NCBI GenBank assembly: GCA_009192285.1
Contig: CM018603.1
Location: forward strand, 5,205,613-5,269,612
DNA length: 64,000 bases
From: Morchella semilibera
Taxonomy: Eukaryota > Ascomycota > Pezizomycetes > Pezizales > Morchellaceae
Reading direction: 5' to 3'
The notes beneath the pieces were generated by a model. The model saw only the letters and a program-made list of their open reading frames with translations, had not been told where the DNA came from and searched no databases. The position numbers and the translations under genes were made by a program. Positions 1 to 10,569 of this stretch are shown piece after piece. How positions within the stretch are numbered: position 1 is the first letter of the stretch; every line of letters begins with the position of its first letter.

Positions 1-489
1 AACTGGCGTCGCCTCCTCGAGCAGGCGTACGAGGCCACCGTCCCGGGCGGGTACACCGAGGTCGACGAGTACGAGATTGCAATGTTCAGCGACGACGGGA
101 GCCTCAAGCCCGACAATATCATGGTGCGCTGGTACAAGCTGTTCTCCGAGGCGGTTGCCAAGTTCGGGAAGTCGGTGGTGGTGGCGCAGCTGGGGGACAT
201 GATGCAGGATGTTGGGTTCGAGGATGTGTGTATGGAGGTGTATAAGGTCCCTATTGGGACGTGGGCGAAGGAGAAGCGCCAGAAAGAGCTGGGCGCGTTT
301 TATCTGTTGCAGGCGGAGACGGGGTTCGAGGCGTATGGAATGGCGTTGTTCACCAGGGTGTTGGGTATGGGGGCGGAGGAAGCAGAGGCGATCACGAGGG
401 CGGCGGAGAAGGAGGTGAAGAATAGAAAGACGCACGCATATGTGAAGAGGTGGGTGTTTTATGGGAGGAGGCCGGAGACGGAGTGCTGA
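1..489 (+). CDS. LaeA-like SAM-dependent methyltransferase, C-terminal part
   Basis: The frame is open from the first base of the window and ends with TGA at 487-489, so only the last 162 residues are present and the true start lies outside. The readable part has the layout of the C-terminal half of fungal LaeA-like class I methyltransferases: a strand after a PGGY turn followed by Glu-rich TEVDEYE, an SDDGSLKPDN segment, a GFEDV segment, then PIGTWAKEKRQKELGAF and a terminal HAYVKRWVFYGRRPE. The SAM-binding glycine loop would lie upstream. LaeA relatives are putative nuclear methyltransferases that affect secondary metabolism, but this subfamily is large and most members are uncharacterised. 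It lies about 37 kb from the peptide cluster, so a functional link is not implied. Confidence 0.8.
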   Translation, partial: NWRRLLEQAYEATVPGGYTEVDEYEIAMFSDDGSLKPDNIMVRWYKLFSEAVAKFGKSVVVAQLGDMMQDVGFEDVCMEVYKVPIGTWAKEKRQKELGAFYLLQAETGFEAYGMALFTRVLGMGAEEAEAITRAAEKEVKNRKTHAYVKRWVFYGRRPETEC

Positions 490-3400
490 AGGGTGGATGG
501 CCGCAGGGGGGGGGGGATGTATATATAATTAACGACTTTGCTATGTTTTGATTGTGCTAGTGTTTGATGACATGCAACTTCCATATTTCCCTAGATGTTA
601 GCGACCAGATTAGAAGAGTAAGTATCACGGTACCTATAACGAGCGATCCCCATATGCTAAGCATTCACACAAATATATCCTTCTCCGGCTGAGTATTAGC
701 CCACCCAGCCTCGTCAGTCCAGCGCAAGGGACAAGCGTTCATTCCACTACACGCCCGTCTATCACCGTAGGAGTCCTCTCAGCAACTGGTTGTTAACTCG
801 CTTTCTTTTGTCTTGAGCTGCGCAATGATCAACCCTATGTACCAGTTACACCCCGCCAAATAGGACCGTGATGTCCACAGGGGGTTTGACCGGCGGTACT
901 AATCTTCGATCATAATCACAATGAGGCTGGTGCGGTGCATTTCCCGCCGAGTCGTCAGAAAGGCATCTGCCTACAGGTATGCCCATGGCCACCTGCACCA
1001 GGATGTCGTAAAAGCCGTGGTCGATAAATCTCCGACCAAATGGAGTACACCGCCGACTACATTCTGCACAGTAAAAGATACTTTTACGGGCTCACTCCCA
1101 TGGCCTTTCAAATCTCCTGCCTCGCCTCTTTGTTTACCTCCCAGTAAGTTGTTTGATTGACAAAGACTGCGGCGTCTACCTATGGGCAAAGATCGGCGGT
1201 ATACAAAGCACGATCATCTTTGAGTGCGGTCTTCGCAAACCTCTCACATAATGCCGTCCGGTAGTGCGAGATGGTAGTTACGGGTATAGTGGCCTAATGA
1301 GCCAGAAGAAAATGCTCGACTCCCGTGTTAGCCCCCCAGCGGCGGGAGGCACAGGGAGTCGAAATCCCCTGATTACGGTATATATCTTAAAAGTTCTCTT
1401 CTAAAGAGTCGAGGCCATGCGCGACCGGCCGCTGAGCCGGATTGATACGGTAGGATCCATGAAGACTGGTGTATCCATAGCCCCAGACATGAGCTCTTAT
1501 AGGTCTTACTGAATCTAGACATCTGTGGAAACTGTTACAAACATGGTTAGGATACAACGAATTTTGTGTGCTTTGAAGGTAAAAACTACATTTTCGGGGA
1601 TAGTGGTTGAGTTAACGTGTTTCACCGGGAAAGCGATCGTCACTGGGAAAGCAACAGAGTCCCGTTGATAAAGGATGTTAGGACTAAAGTTAAGTCTAAT
1701 ATGAAGCCAAAGATGTCGGAAGTATTTTTTGGTTTTTTTTAGGCGATATTACCTAGATAGAGCGGTGGGGGGGCCCCAAAGACCCAAAAGGAGGGATTGC
1801 TTTTGGGGGGTAATCATGTATTATGAAAACCATCCTCCACCACTCAACCTTAGCAAATATCATCCAAAATATTCAAAAGACATCTAAAAAGTGTTTCTGG
1901 ACACTTGATTCACTCCAGCTTCAAAATATCGAATTTTTAAAGTCCCGTTGTCATGATTGATAGCTTACCCGGTGACGATTGCTTTCCCGGTGACAGACTT
2001 TATAGAGGACTTGAGTGTAGTGTACCTAAGCGGTAGTGGTTCCGAGTATCGGTGCCCAACTACTTAGACTCGGCGGTAAAGTCCAATTAATTAAGTAGTA
2101 CATGTGGAAAAATACAATCTCCTTGTGTTTTGGGTATGATTGCCGCCCTGAATGCCATAGAGCTATTATGCTTTGGGCAGTATGCCGAACATGGCTAAGT
2201 AAAGGCTCGGCCAAGTCGGGGTCACGAGGATAGTCGGTATATCCTTTATCGTGGATCACCAGCTTTGGATATCCAGTCCAAGGCTGAAGGACTGGCACGA
2301 TGATCTCTATACCTTTGGCCATCCAGACGATTTTCAACTTATAGTTTAATCGCGTTGGGTTTGATTCAGTAATATCCAGATATACACTTAGCAGGGGGTG
2401 AGTGCCTTCTAGAGTTATACCCCTTTCGATTAAACCATAGGTTAAGGACTGGTCCGACGGTCAAAAAGACAGGATGCTCTCTACCAGTCTTTTAGAAAAA
2501 GCGGGCGTCAGCCATGAGCTAGCGGTCAATTTCCCCTATTGGGAGTATCTTGACTGTTATCATGCGCATCGATACAGCGGGGAAGAGTTGGCCCCGAGCA
2601 GCAATCCCTTCTCACCAGTGCTGCAGCCGGCCACTGTAGTCACCTAATACTGGGTGTCCCCTTCCATCGCTGGAGATGATAATGTTGACTCGGGGGATTT
2701 GTGAAAAGGAGAAAAAAAGTTTATCTTGGTTCCTGGTCCATGACGCTGATGGGATGTCGCTGCCCATTTGTTGTAATATGTTTCACTTCGGTGGCTAGGT
2801 GTCAACCACTGTGCCTAGGACTATTTCTTAGCATAGGTCATTACCACAGTGTATGTGTCTATGAGGTTTTATTGATGTCATGATGGGGCAGCGGCGCTGT
2901 GTGCACTGCATCTTCCTTGGCTGCGCATGCGCGTGCCGAGTGATGGAGGATGATGCTCCAGGCGCATGAGAGAATTTAAGGCTGCAGCTGATGATACGTA
3001 AAGGTGACTCTTTCCAACCGCGCAAGCTGACGATGGAAATGGTGGAGCTCAAGGTGGCTCGCCTTTGGCGTGTGAGCTTCAGCTTCGGACTGCCGGTTCC
3101 GCCCCGGTGAACACAATGTGAAGGTTGTCTGGGGGGGGGAAACATCGGTGATGGGGTGATAGGGGTCCATTTATATATACTGGTGCTCAGAGAATAAGAG
3201 GAGCAATTGCGCAAACGTAGTTGGTAAGCTGTAATCGTTGGGATGATGATGATTTCTGCCTTTGTGGTAAGGCGACGCATGAGATGGTGTAACCGATCTC
3301 GGTTAGCATCAATATTCCTGGCAAGCCCATAGAAAAGAACTGTATATGGTGCATGCTGCGCACTATAAAGGTGACACAAATTGCACCGCGAATGAGTGTT

Positions 3401-3570
3401 CGACATCAAAAACCTATGAGATAAAATTGTAGGTATAGGTATGATAAAGATTTTGATCATGTTCTTTCATATGTTGCCAGGTTGAAAAGTTATTAACCAT
3501 TCCATTTCCCTATTTTGTGTATGGCCTATCATAGGAGAAATGCCAAGACTTGGTGCATTCATCTTGAATA
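490..3570. other. Intergenic, no gene recognised
   Basis: About 3.1 kb without a convincing coding region. The open frames here (largest 210 codons, 2828-3460 minus) have no recognisable domain and low-complexity composition. An 11-G run follows the methyltransferase stop. No tRNA, rRNA or clear repeat family was recognised. Confidence 0.6.
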
Positions 3571-3612
3571 CCGCAGGCACTCGATAAATTCGCTATCATT
3601 GAGTAGGGGTTC
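3571..3612 (+). repeat. Left terminal inverted repeat of the pogo element
   Basis: The 42 bp begin CCGCAGGCACTCGATAAATT and match the reverse complement of 5413-5454 with two mismatches (repeat positions 28 and 32). Confidence 0.9.
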
Positions 3613-3622
3613 GGCTTTGGTT

Positions 3623-3668
3623 TACCTGTGGGTGTAGGGGTTCACCTGTGGGTGTAGGGGTTCACCTG
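3623..3668 (+). repeat. 20-bp tandem repeat inside the left end of the pogo element
   Basis: The unit ACCTGTGGGTGTAGGGGTTC is present twice in perfect tandem (3623-3642, 3643-3662), followed by a partial third copy. It has no counterpart at the right end, so it may be a local duplication or a subterminal protein-binding array. Confidence 0.85.
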
Positions 3669-3707
3669 TAAGCCAAGGCAGGGCGTACTCTAGAAATTGA
3701 AGAGACT

Positions 3708-5303
3708 TTATTCTCCGTGAGCTACAAATTCCATATCATCAAAATCATGCGCTACCTCAACATCAGCAAATGCGTGATCTGCAACTAAGGGTACAGGTTG
3801 CCGCCTCCAGTCCCCAATCTCAATGCCCTCGAACCCTTTGATATTGCGAGTGTAATCTTCGCTGCCATCCACAGATAATGATAATCCTACATTTCTGAAC
3901 GAGTTCCTGATAACTTCGGGCTTCTCTATACAAAATTGATACCAAGCATCGCCAACTGACCAAGTAGTTAAGATCCTTCTCCTTCCAATAGTCCATTTAT
4001 CAAATTCATCAATATGCTCGCAATTAATAATTGCCTCATCGGTCAACTCTCTAATCCGGTCCTTGATAGGTTTGTTGATAGAGATGTCAAGAGGTTGTAC
4101 TAGGCTTGTACATCCCGCGGGTATTAAACTGGGTAAAATATTATTTTGTCGGAAGCATTCCATGACGGTAGGTGTATAGTGCGAGGTGCATTTGTCAAGG
4201 GCAAATAGGGTAGGCCGGTTCCCCAAAGCAGGAAGTAAATGAAGCTCGATATATTTGAGAAAAAGATTATCGTTCATATAGGCTGTGTCATTGAATTCAA
4301 CAATGACACCTGGGTGGTATTCCGGTAATTCTCTGGCCAAAACTGCACCTTTACCATGAAATATAATCATAGGAGGTATCCGATTCACACTATCTGCGAA
4401 TACACATAACACCAAGCTTGCTTGTCTCTTATCACATCCACTTCTCGTTTCTTTAATCCATATTGTTTTCATTCCTATCAAATCATAGGTAAGACCCGTC
4501 AGGTATTCAAATGGTAATGGTGTTTCGTCAAGATTGCATATATTGCTTAACAAGTATTTGTTAATCGATTTATTGAGTACGGTTTCCATCCAGTTGCCAG
4601 CAGGAGGCTGTGAGTTGCGTCGGTTGTACTTGAGCCAGTTAATGACTAGGAGTCGATAATCTTCAGGGATTTTTTGTGCCTTTTTGGTGATACACCGTAA
4701 AGAAATTCGGAACCGAACCAGGAATGCTGAAAACCAACCATTGGAAAATCGAAAAACAGACTGTGCAGTCTCGTTGTTGATACCCAGAAACAACTCTTGA
4801 AAGAGTAGCTGTGCATGCATTCTAAACCATCCCCTACGGACAGTTTGTCCCTTTTCTCTGCGTGTCAAGAATAAAGAGTACCAAGAGGTTTCCAGTTCTG
4901 GCCATTTGCATATCATTACTGTACGTGCACTCCTGGTTGTACTCGCACTTCCCAGCGTCTCAATCTTGTTTTGGTTCTTCACCCATTCACTAATCGTTCT
5001 TTGCGGAACCCCAAAAATCTCGGCAGCCTCCCTTTGGGAAGGACATCTGTAAGAATAACCACCTGGCCGGTGATCTGATTCAACTGGTATGCGATGGTGT
5101 TGAAGGAAGACTAGAACCCGCACTTTTTGATTCTGGCTCCAGGAGCGTTCCTGCCTTCGTATAGGTTGCATATCTTTGGGCTTCAGGACACGGTCTTTGA
5201 TAGCTGTGGGTTTTGGTCCATGGCGCCGAGTATTTTTGGCACTGCTAGTAAGCCGATGAAGAACATCCTTTGTTGGTACCGGCATTCTCAAACTGACAGT
5301 CAC
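3708..5303 (-). CDS. Pogo/psq-type DDE transposase, 531 aa
   Basis: The intact ORF fills the pogo element. In order: a basic N-terminus; a pipsqueak-type helix-turn-helix around residues 85-115 (REAAEIFGVPQRTISEWVKN); a CENP-B/Tc5-like DNA-binding region around 130-205 ending FSNGWFSAFLVRFRISLR; and a DDE_1 catalytic domain. Candidate catalytic aspartates are in CNLDETPLPFEY, in LFALDKCTSHYTP, and in TSLVQPLDISINKPIKD, giving a DDD triad as in pogo relatives. Length is normal for the family and no stop or frameshift is visible. It would bind the 42-bp ends and move the element by cut-and-paste at TA. The ATG at 5303 is the first in frame and lies about 110 bp inside the right end. Activity is inferred, not shown. 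Confidence 0.9.
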   Translation of the reverse strand: MTVSLRMPVPTKDVLHRLTSSAKNTRRHGPKPTAIKDRVLKPKDMQPIRRQERSWSQNQKVRVLVFLQHHRIPVESDHRPGGYSYRCPSQREAAEIFGVPQRTISEWVKNQNKIETLGSASTTRSARTVMICKWPELETSWYSLFLTRREKGQTVRRGWFRMHAQLLFQELFLGINNETAQSVFRFSNGWFSAFLVRFRISLRCITKKAQKIPEDYRLLVINWLKYNRRNSQPPAGNWMETVLNKSINKYLLSNICNLDETPLPFEYLTGLTYDLIGMKTIWIKETRSGCDKRQASLVLCVFADSVNRIPPMIIFHGKGAVLARELPEYHPGVIVEFNDTAYMNDNLFLKYIELHLLPALGNRPTLFALDKCTSHYTPTVMECFRQNNILPSLIPAGCTSLVQPLDISINKPIKDRIRELTDEAIINCEHIDEFDKWTIGRRRILTTWSVGDAWYQFCIEKPEVIRNSFRNVGLSLSVDGSEDYTRNIKGFEGIEIGDWRRQPVPLVADHAFADVEVAHDFDDMEFVAHGE

Positions 5304-5412
5304 AATGTTCTCTAGTCATGTCAGTGGTCTACTCACTCTACACGAGGTTTTGTCGCGGTCACTTTCACAACAACACCTAATTGGGACGCGCCCTACAGCA
5401 CACACCCCAACT

Positions 5413-5454
5413 GAACCCCTACCCAACGATAGCGAATTTATCGAGTGCCTGCGG
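5413..5454 (-). repeat. Right terminal inverted repeat of the pogo element
   Basis: The reverse complement matches 3571-3612 at 40 of 42 positions. It is followed by the TA target duplicate at 5455-5456. Confidence 0.9.
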
Positions 5455-5674
5455 TATTCCCTTTACTGCCCGTACCCTTCGCTTATCTTGACAAGCCGGA
5501 CAGTACCATATGCGTAAGCACCCCCTCCCAAAGGTTTTCCCTTCATCTAGTACGGGGGCAGTTATAGACCAGTATACAAAAAAAATGTGTATTGCAACGC
5601 ACTGCCGTTTAGGTACAGGACTATTTGTAGGGCACAATATTAATTGATATATCATTTTCTCAAACTGGACTATT

Positions 5675-6060
5675 AGTAAGATACAGGACTATAGAATGGG
5701 TAGCTCAGTTTTATTTTTCCCTGTCAGGTACAGTAAAATAGACTAACGGTCAGGTACCGGACTATAAAATAGGTACTTTGGTTTTTGATACAGTAAGATA
5801 AACTATCGGTAAAATACAAGATTATAGAACAGGTAATTTGGTTTTGTCATTCTCAACTAGATACAGTAAGATCAACCGTCGGTAAGTTACAGGATTATAG
5901 AATGGATACTTCGGTTTTGTCATTCTCAACTAGATACATTAAAATAAACTATCGGTAAGATACAGGACTATAGAATGAATACTTTAGTATTTTCTTTTTT
6001 AATAAAATATATTAGAATAGACTATCGGTAAGGTACAGCAATATGGAGCAGGTACATTGA
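5675..6060. repeat. ~73-bp imperfect tandem repeat, about six copies
   Basis: The block built on GATACAGGACTATAGAATG and ACTATCGGTAAG recurs with its core near 5682, 5755, 5815, 5888, 5961 and 6034, a period of about 73 bp with one shorter step. Two related blocks in inverted orientation lie near 9085-9210. Together they may be subterminal repeats of one decayed element. Confidence 0.7.
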
Positions 6061-6120
6061 TTTGATATTTTTAACTCTTTGCAGATTATAATAATATCAG
6101 TCAATCATATTGTTATTTTA

Positions 6121-6870
6121 TTAAGAATCTTCCTCCTTCATATTAGTAATATCATCAATAAATCCATCCAATCCTTTGCTACCACTGACATCTACTTCCT
6201 CATAGTCTTCCAGAATTCCTCCTAACTTTTGTATTTTCTGTACCGTTGTATTTATAGGATAGTAAGCTTTGCGGAGTGGTTTAATTCATTCAAGTAATGG
6301 GTTTTTGATCCCTTGTATAGAGACATGATTCTTGACGTTTCAACGCAGTGTACAATAGATCAGAAATTGTGATTGGGTTTCACCAGGTTCACGTGCTTCA
6401 TACGATATAGGTAGTGTAAAGCCATAATGGTTTAGAGTATCTGTACACCATAGTACCGTAGTCTCTAGTAAATATGGATCGTTATCTTTTTGAATTAGTA
6501 AATTGTATGTTACTGAATCTCATAGAAATTAAACTAACCATAATTTGTAATTCTTTAATGAATATGATCTAATAGATTTGTTATTAGTGTATTAGCGTAG
6601 TCCTCAATACTATCTCTTGGAAAAGAATAATTGTGCCATGGGTTGCCAGTAGAAAGATTTAGTCGATTTTTTTGCTTTCAAATTTTATCGTTATTCCACC
6701 ATTCAACAAAATCATTTGGTTTGTCCCTAACAAGTGGCATATAAACGTTGATTAAAGCGATAATATCTTAATCAGAACCATCGAATAGATGGAAGTTTTG
6801 TAGTTCAACAGAATACCATTAATAATAAAAGTAAGTACTAATTCAAAATACTCATACCGGATTTAAAACT
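6121..6870 (-). pseudogene. Decayed coding region of unknown family, probably from a mobile element
   Basis: The minus strand keeps long readable peptide stretches in one frame, interrupted by stops. Towards the 3' end it reads ...DPYLLETTVLWCTDTLNHYG..., then LRKAYYPINTTVQKIQKLGG and a final acidic tail ending KEEDS before the TAA at 6121-6123. Further upstream it reads DIIALINVYMPLVRDKPNDF and NLSTGNPWHNYSFPRDSIED. Several stops are TGA where CGA would fit, typical of CpG-to-TpG decay. A short intron may lie near 6490-6545. I do not recognise the family. The position between inverted repeat blocks suggests the former protein of a DNA transposon, but that is inference. Confidence 0.55.
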
Positions 6871-6999
6871 TACCTTCCACTCTGTCTCTTTTCCTTTGCT
6901 CAATTGGCCCCACCATGATTCCTAGCACGGAGCGAAGCGAGGACGAGGACAGAACTTGCCAAAGTATAATACCAAGTAAAGCGAGGCGAGGCGAGGCTA

Positions 7000-7440
7000 G
7001 GTGGGGTGAGGCGGGGGGAAGCGAGGCAGCAGAATATAATACTAATAACTAAAAACGAGGCGAGCAATAAACGAGAACTATAGTGAGGCAGAGACTATTG
7101 TTATCTCTCTGTCCCCTAGAGGGTGGGAGGAGGATCTTGGCGATAATTAAGGATTCTAAAGTCAGTAATAACTAAAAGGATAAGAAGGTTGCGTGAAGAA
7201 GAAAGGAAGAAAAGAAAAATCCTGCAAGTGAGGGAGAGAACTCCCTCTATATAGCCCCAAAATCTCTTCGCTGACTTATTTCATATACTCTATAGAACTT
7301 CAAGTAAATCTCTCTATTAGAAAAACATGCATACCGTTGACTCATGAAAACCCTGTAACAGAAACTTATGGAACACTATAGAAAACCTTAACTAATCCTT
7401 CTTCCCGCAACGTCGCAAACTATACTCCACCCCGTGATAA
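7000..7440 (-). repeat. Solo-LTR-like copy, family 2 (decayed, inverted)
   Basis: In reverse complement this segment starts TTATCACGGGGTGGAG and follows the sequence of the family-2 LTR at 10570-11686, including the GAAGAAGGATTAGT, TATATAGGGAG and CGCAACCTTCTTATCC blocks. The distal end is strongly diverged and its boundary is approximate. Confidence 0.55.
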
Positions 7441-7841
7441 TTCCATTCTAATATTTTTAATTGAGGTCCCATATATGAATATTTCGGATAGTAGTATATT
7501 AAAGTTTTAACTCTTATGTAGTTCCCAATGAACATCAGCAATCATAAAAGTTCCTGTACCTCAATTTGCACAAAGAAATAATGGGAACCAATAATTATGC
7601 TTTACAGTATTCAGATACTGTCTTAGGACACTGACGTCAATATTTGCAGATATAATGTAATAGAACCAAGTTATATGTCTCGAATAAGCATCTATTGCAA
7701 CATAAATTTTGATAATGAATACTTCCAGCTTCATATGTCCACTGATACTCCAATACCAGTTAGGGCCAGCATAACTGAATTATTTATGTTTCGTATTGAA
7801 ATGTTTTTGTCTTGCAGCAACACTTTCTGGATCAACTAAAA

Positions 7842-8474
7842 TGTCCCAGCGTTTTGGTAACGGTCCCGAGAGTTCGGTAGTCGAAGCGCTGATGTGACTA
7901 ACGGAGGAATGTCAAGCGAGGGGGCGATGCGACAAGGTGGAGGTACCGTCATCAGGTTCTATAGGATTCTATGTGGTGATGGATTTGTAATATAAGTAGA
8001 GAAGGTAATGGGTAGGAATACGAGGTGTGGTTGCGATGGGTTTCTATGAATGAAGAGATGAGTCATAGTGGACTGGCAGAGGGGGGTATTAAATAGCGTA
8101 GGAAGACTTTTCCTTTAATTTCTTTCTTTTTTTCTTCTCTGTTTCGTCTTCTTGTTATCTCGGTACATAGGAATATACTCCTATTCTTAAGCCATACTTT
8201 ATCGGACCAAAGAGTTTGTCCTTTTAGAGGAAATCAATAATACCACTCATCGTTCTCATTGAGGTCCATCTGGTCCTCACTCTCCCTGCTCTGTATCCTC
8301 TTGCCTTTGCCTTTGCCTTTACTTTTGCCGGTGCAGGTGCCTATGCTTGTGCTTGCCCGGTGGCTTTTGTCTTCATCGGTATCCTCGTCGCGTTAGCTGT
8401 GCTCCTCGAGTCCTTCTACGTTATTCTTATTATCTTCTACTTTGCGTCGGGTTGCTCCATCACACTCATTATGA
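7842..8474 (-). repeat. LTR, family 1 (inverted copy)
   Basis: The 633-bp segment is the reverse complement of the LTR at 10873-11506. It starts TGTCCCAGCG and ends with the complement of TGTGATGG. The flanking 5-mers (TAAAA / CTCAT) do not match, so it is not a simple insertion; recombination or decay of the flanks is likely. No retroviral-type coding sequence lies beside it. Confidence 0.8.
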
Positions 8475-9022
8475 TACGTGTACTATTGAGAAGAAAAACA
8501 GGAGTATGTAATACCAATTGCAATTTGAGTATCCACTAACTAACATATATACTATAGAAACCTCTGAGCAGAAACAGTAAAATTCCAGAGAGCTTTACAG
8601 ACTCAACAATCAGGTAAAGGTTGCTGGAGCATCCGGAATTTCCAACTTTATAGTTTAGCCAAAAAAGAAATCAGAGATTGCTGGTAAAGGCTGAGATGCT
8701 ATTGTTCAATCGGCAGAATAGAAGAAGTTAGCAAGGAGGTGAAAATTGGTACTTGAGAAGGAACAGTAGAATACTGCTAAATCGGAGAAAGCGCAAAGCA
8801 GTACAGAGAATTCTTAGGGGGCTAAAAGTATAATCAAGGCTGTTAAGAAGGGAAACTGAAGCGATAACTTGCTTAGGTGCAGTATAAATTTCCGCATTTC
8901 TTAAGCATTAAGATGTACAATAACCTAATTAAATTATTTTTATATTACTCTACAAATCTTTCTCATCAAAATGGTATATATATTGTACTTTACCTATTCT
9001 TAACTCCTATGGTATTCCTGTG

Positions 9023-9067
9023 TTGCGCTGCACTGCTTTGTTGCAGCAACAGAGCAGTGCAGCACAA
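9023..9067. repeat. 45-bp near-perfect palindrome
   Basis: The sequence reads almost identically on both strands around the centre TTGCAGCAA, with arms rich in GCTGCACTGCT. It sits just inside the inverted repeat blocks at 9085-9210. Confidence 0.8.
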
Positions 9068-9084
9068 TCAGAGCTTATAATATA

Positions 9085-9210
9085 CCCTACTTGTAGCCCT
9101 GTATCTTACCGATAGTTAGTTGCACCTAACGCACCTAGCATTTACCCACCCACTTCACATTTCCGATGTACCCTACCTATAGTCCTGTGCCCTACTGATA
9201 GTCTGTTGCA
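9085..9210. repeat. Two inverted copies of the 5675-6060 repeat motif
   Basis: Read on the minus strand, the segments near 9098 and 9180 contain ACTATCGGTAAGATACAGGG and ACTATCAGTAGGGCACAGGA, the same motif as the 73-bp repeat at 5.7-6.0 kb but in opposite orientation. Confidence 0.6.
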
Positions 9211-9433
9211 CTATCCGCTAATACAACCTTACCTTTCAAACCCACACCTGATTTTTTTCTTTGCATACTGGTCTATTAGCACCCCCATAATCCAGTCTTC
9301 ATACTGTGCCGCTGTGTGGTTACTGCCGGTGTTGGAGGTCAGTTGACACCTATTCGGCATGAGAAATCGTGGGGAGACGCCCTTTTTCAAAAGCTAGCAA
9401 GACTGGGTCTGACATAGAGAGTTTTCCTCAAGG

Positions 9434-9571
9434 CATCAGCAAGACTTCATTTGTCTCCTGATGTCTCCTGAGTCTCAAAAAACTGAAAAAAATGTCGAGA
9501 AGTCTCAGGAGACTCTCAAGAGACCCGGGAAATTGCTGGGAGACTCCAGTCACAAGTTGAGTTTGCTGATG
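9434..9571 (-). mobile_element. MITE copy 1 (CATCAGCAA family)
   Basis: The full-length 138-bp copy starts CATCAGCAAGACTTCATTTG and ends with TTTGCTGATG. The family has ~9-10 bp terminal inverted repeats CATCAGCAA/TTGCTGATG, no coding capacity, and an interior made of alternating AGTCTCC and GGAGACT blocks that can fold into several hairpins (such as GTCTCCTGAG against CTCAGGAGAC). Plus is defined here as the orientation starting CATCAGCAAACTCAACTT. The driving transposase is not in the window. Confidence 0.85.
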
Positions 9572-9988
9572 GGATCTATACGGACCTGGCTGCCGTTTGC
9601 ATTGCCAAGCTCTATCCTTATTTGTCCACCCACTTATACCACATATGTTCAAAGCTTAAACTTCAGCCTTTCAGTTTGCAACTCAAGAAAGCATTAGAGA
9701 AAATATTTCTTTGACGAAGCTATATATTAGACGCCCTATGTGAATAGGTTTTACTGCATAAATCTGGGTGGCAAGGTTTTACCACTCACAAATATTGATG
9801 CACAGTCTTTATTTAATTGAGAAGTCCAGTAAGAGAGAATTAGGTAGACTATCTGAGTATTGGAACTGAGAACTAGCTTGAGATTGATGCAACGTTCACC
9901 ACTCCATTTTTTTTAAGTACAAAACAAGGTTTTAACTTTGGAGGTGCGAGACCAGGAGAGGGACCAAATTGGAACTTTTGATGCGTGG

Positions 9989-10125
9989 CATCAGCAAACT
10001 CAACTTATGACTGCAGTCTCCCAACAGTCTCCCAAGTCTCCCAAGAGTCTCCTGAGACTCCTGGAGATCTTTTGAGTCTCCTGAGGCTCAGGAGACATTA
10101 GGAGACAAATGAAGTCTTGCTGATG
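9989..10125 (+). mobile_element. MITE copy 2 (CATCAGCAA family)
   Basis: Full-length 137-bp copy with both terminal repeats intact. Confidence 0.85.
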
Positions 10126-10569
10126 GGTATATTAGGCACAAGACGAGTTATCCCTCGAGGTCTTTGGCAAACCAAGACAAAGCTTAGGGGCAACGAGGTG
10201 ACCTTTTTCCACCAAACAATTTTCATATTACTTAGTTATGGTTAGGGTTTTTAAATAGCTCTGACAAAGTCATGTTTCCAGGCTTTTCTGTACTTCACTG
10301 ACCCTTGCTGTGGTTTCTGGAATTAAGGTCATATGACCATAAACTGTCGAGCTCTACCAATTATGTAAACGAATCAAAAAATGCATCATTCAGGCTTACC
10401 ACCTTTAATATGCTATTAAAAGGGACCAAAAACCGAGCAAAAAGGCACCTTTTACTATGGTAAGCGTATCAAAAAATGAATCTATAGTTCCATTTGATAT
10501 ATTTAAAGTGCTTTTTTTCTTCTTATAAAAATTTAGAAGAAAAAAAGAATTGATCTCCCAAGGAACTGA

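Larger units (their letters stand above)
3571..5454 (-). mobile_element. Pogo-family (Tc1/mariner superfamily) DNA transposon, apparently complete
   Basis: The 1884-bp element is bounded by 42-bp terminal inverted repeats (3571-3612 and 5413-5454) and flanked by TA on both sides (3569-3570 and 5455-5456), the target duplication expected of this superfamily. The outside flanks read GAATA and TATTC, so the empty site would be the palindrome GAATATTC. One uninterrupted transposase gene lies inside on the minus strand. Near-identical ends plus an open transposase suggest a recent insertion. Confidence 0.9.

Noticed and set aside
1-489. LaeA-like methyltransferase as the cluster's regulator or tailoring enzyme
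   Set aside because: It is 37 kb from the cluster with transposons in between, and only its end is visible.
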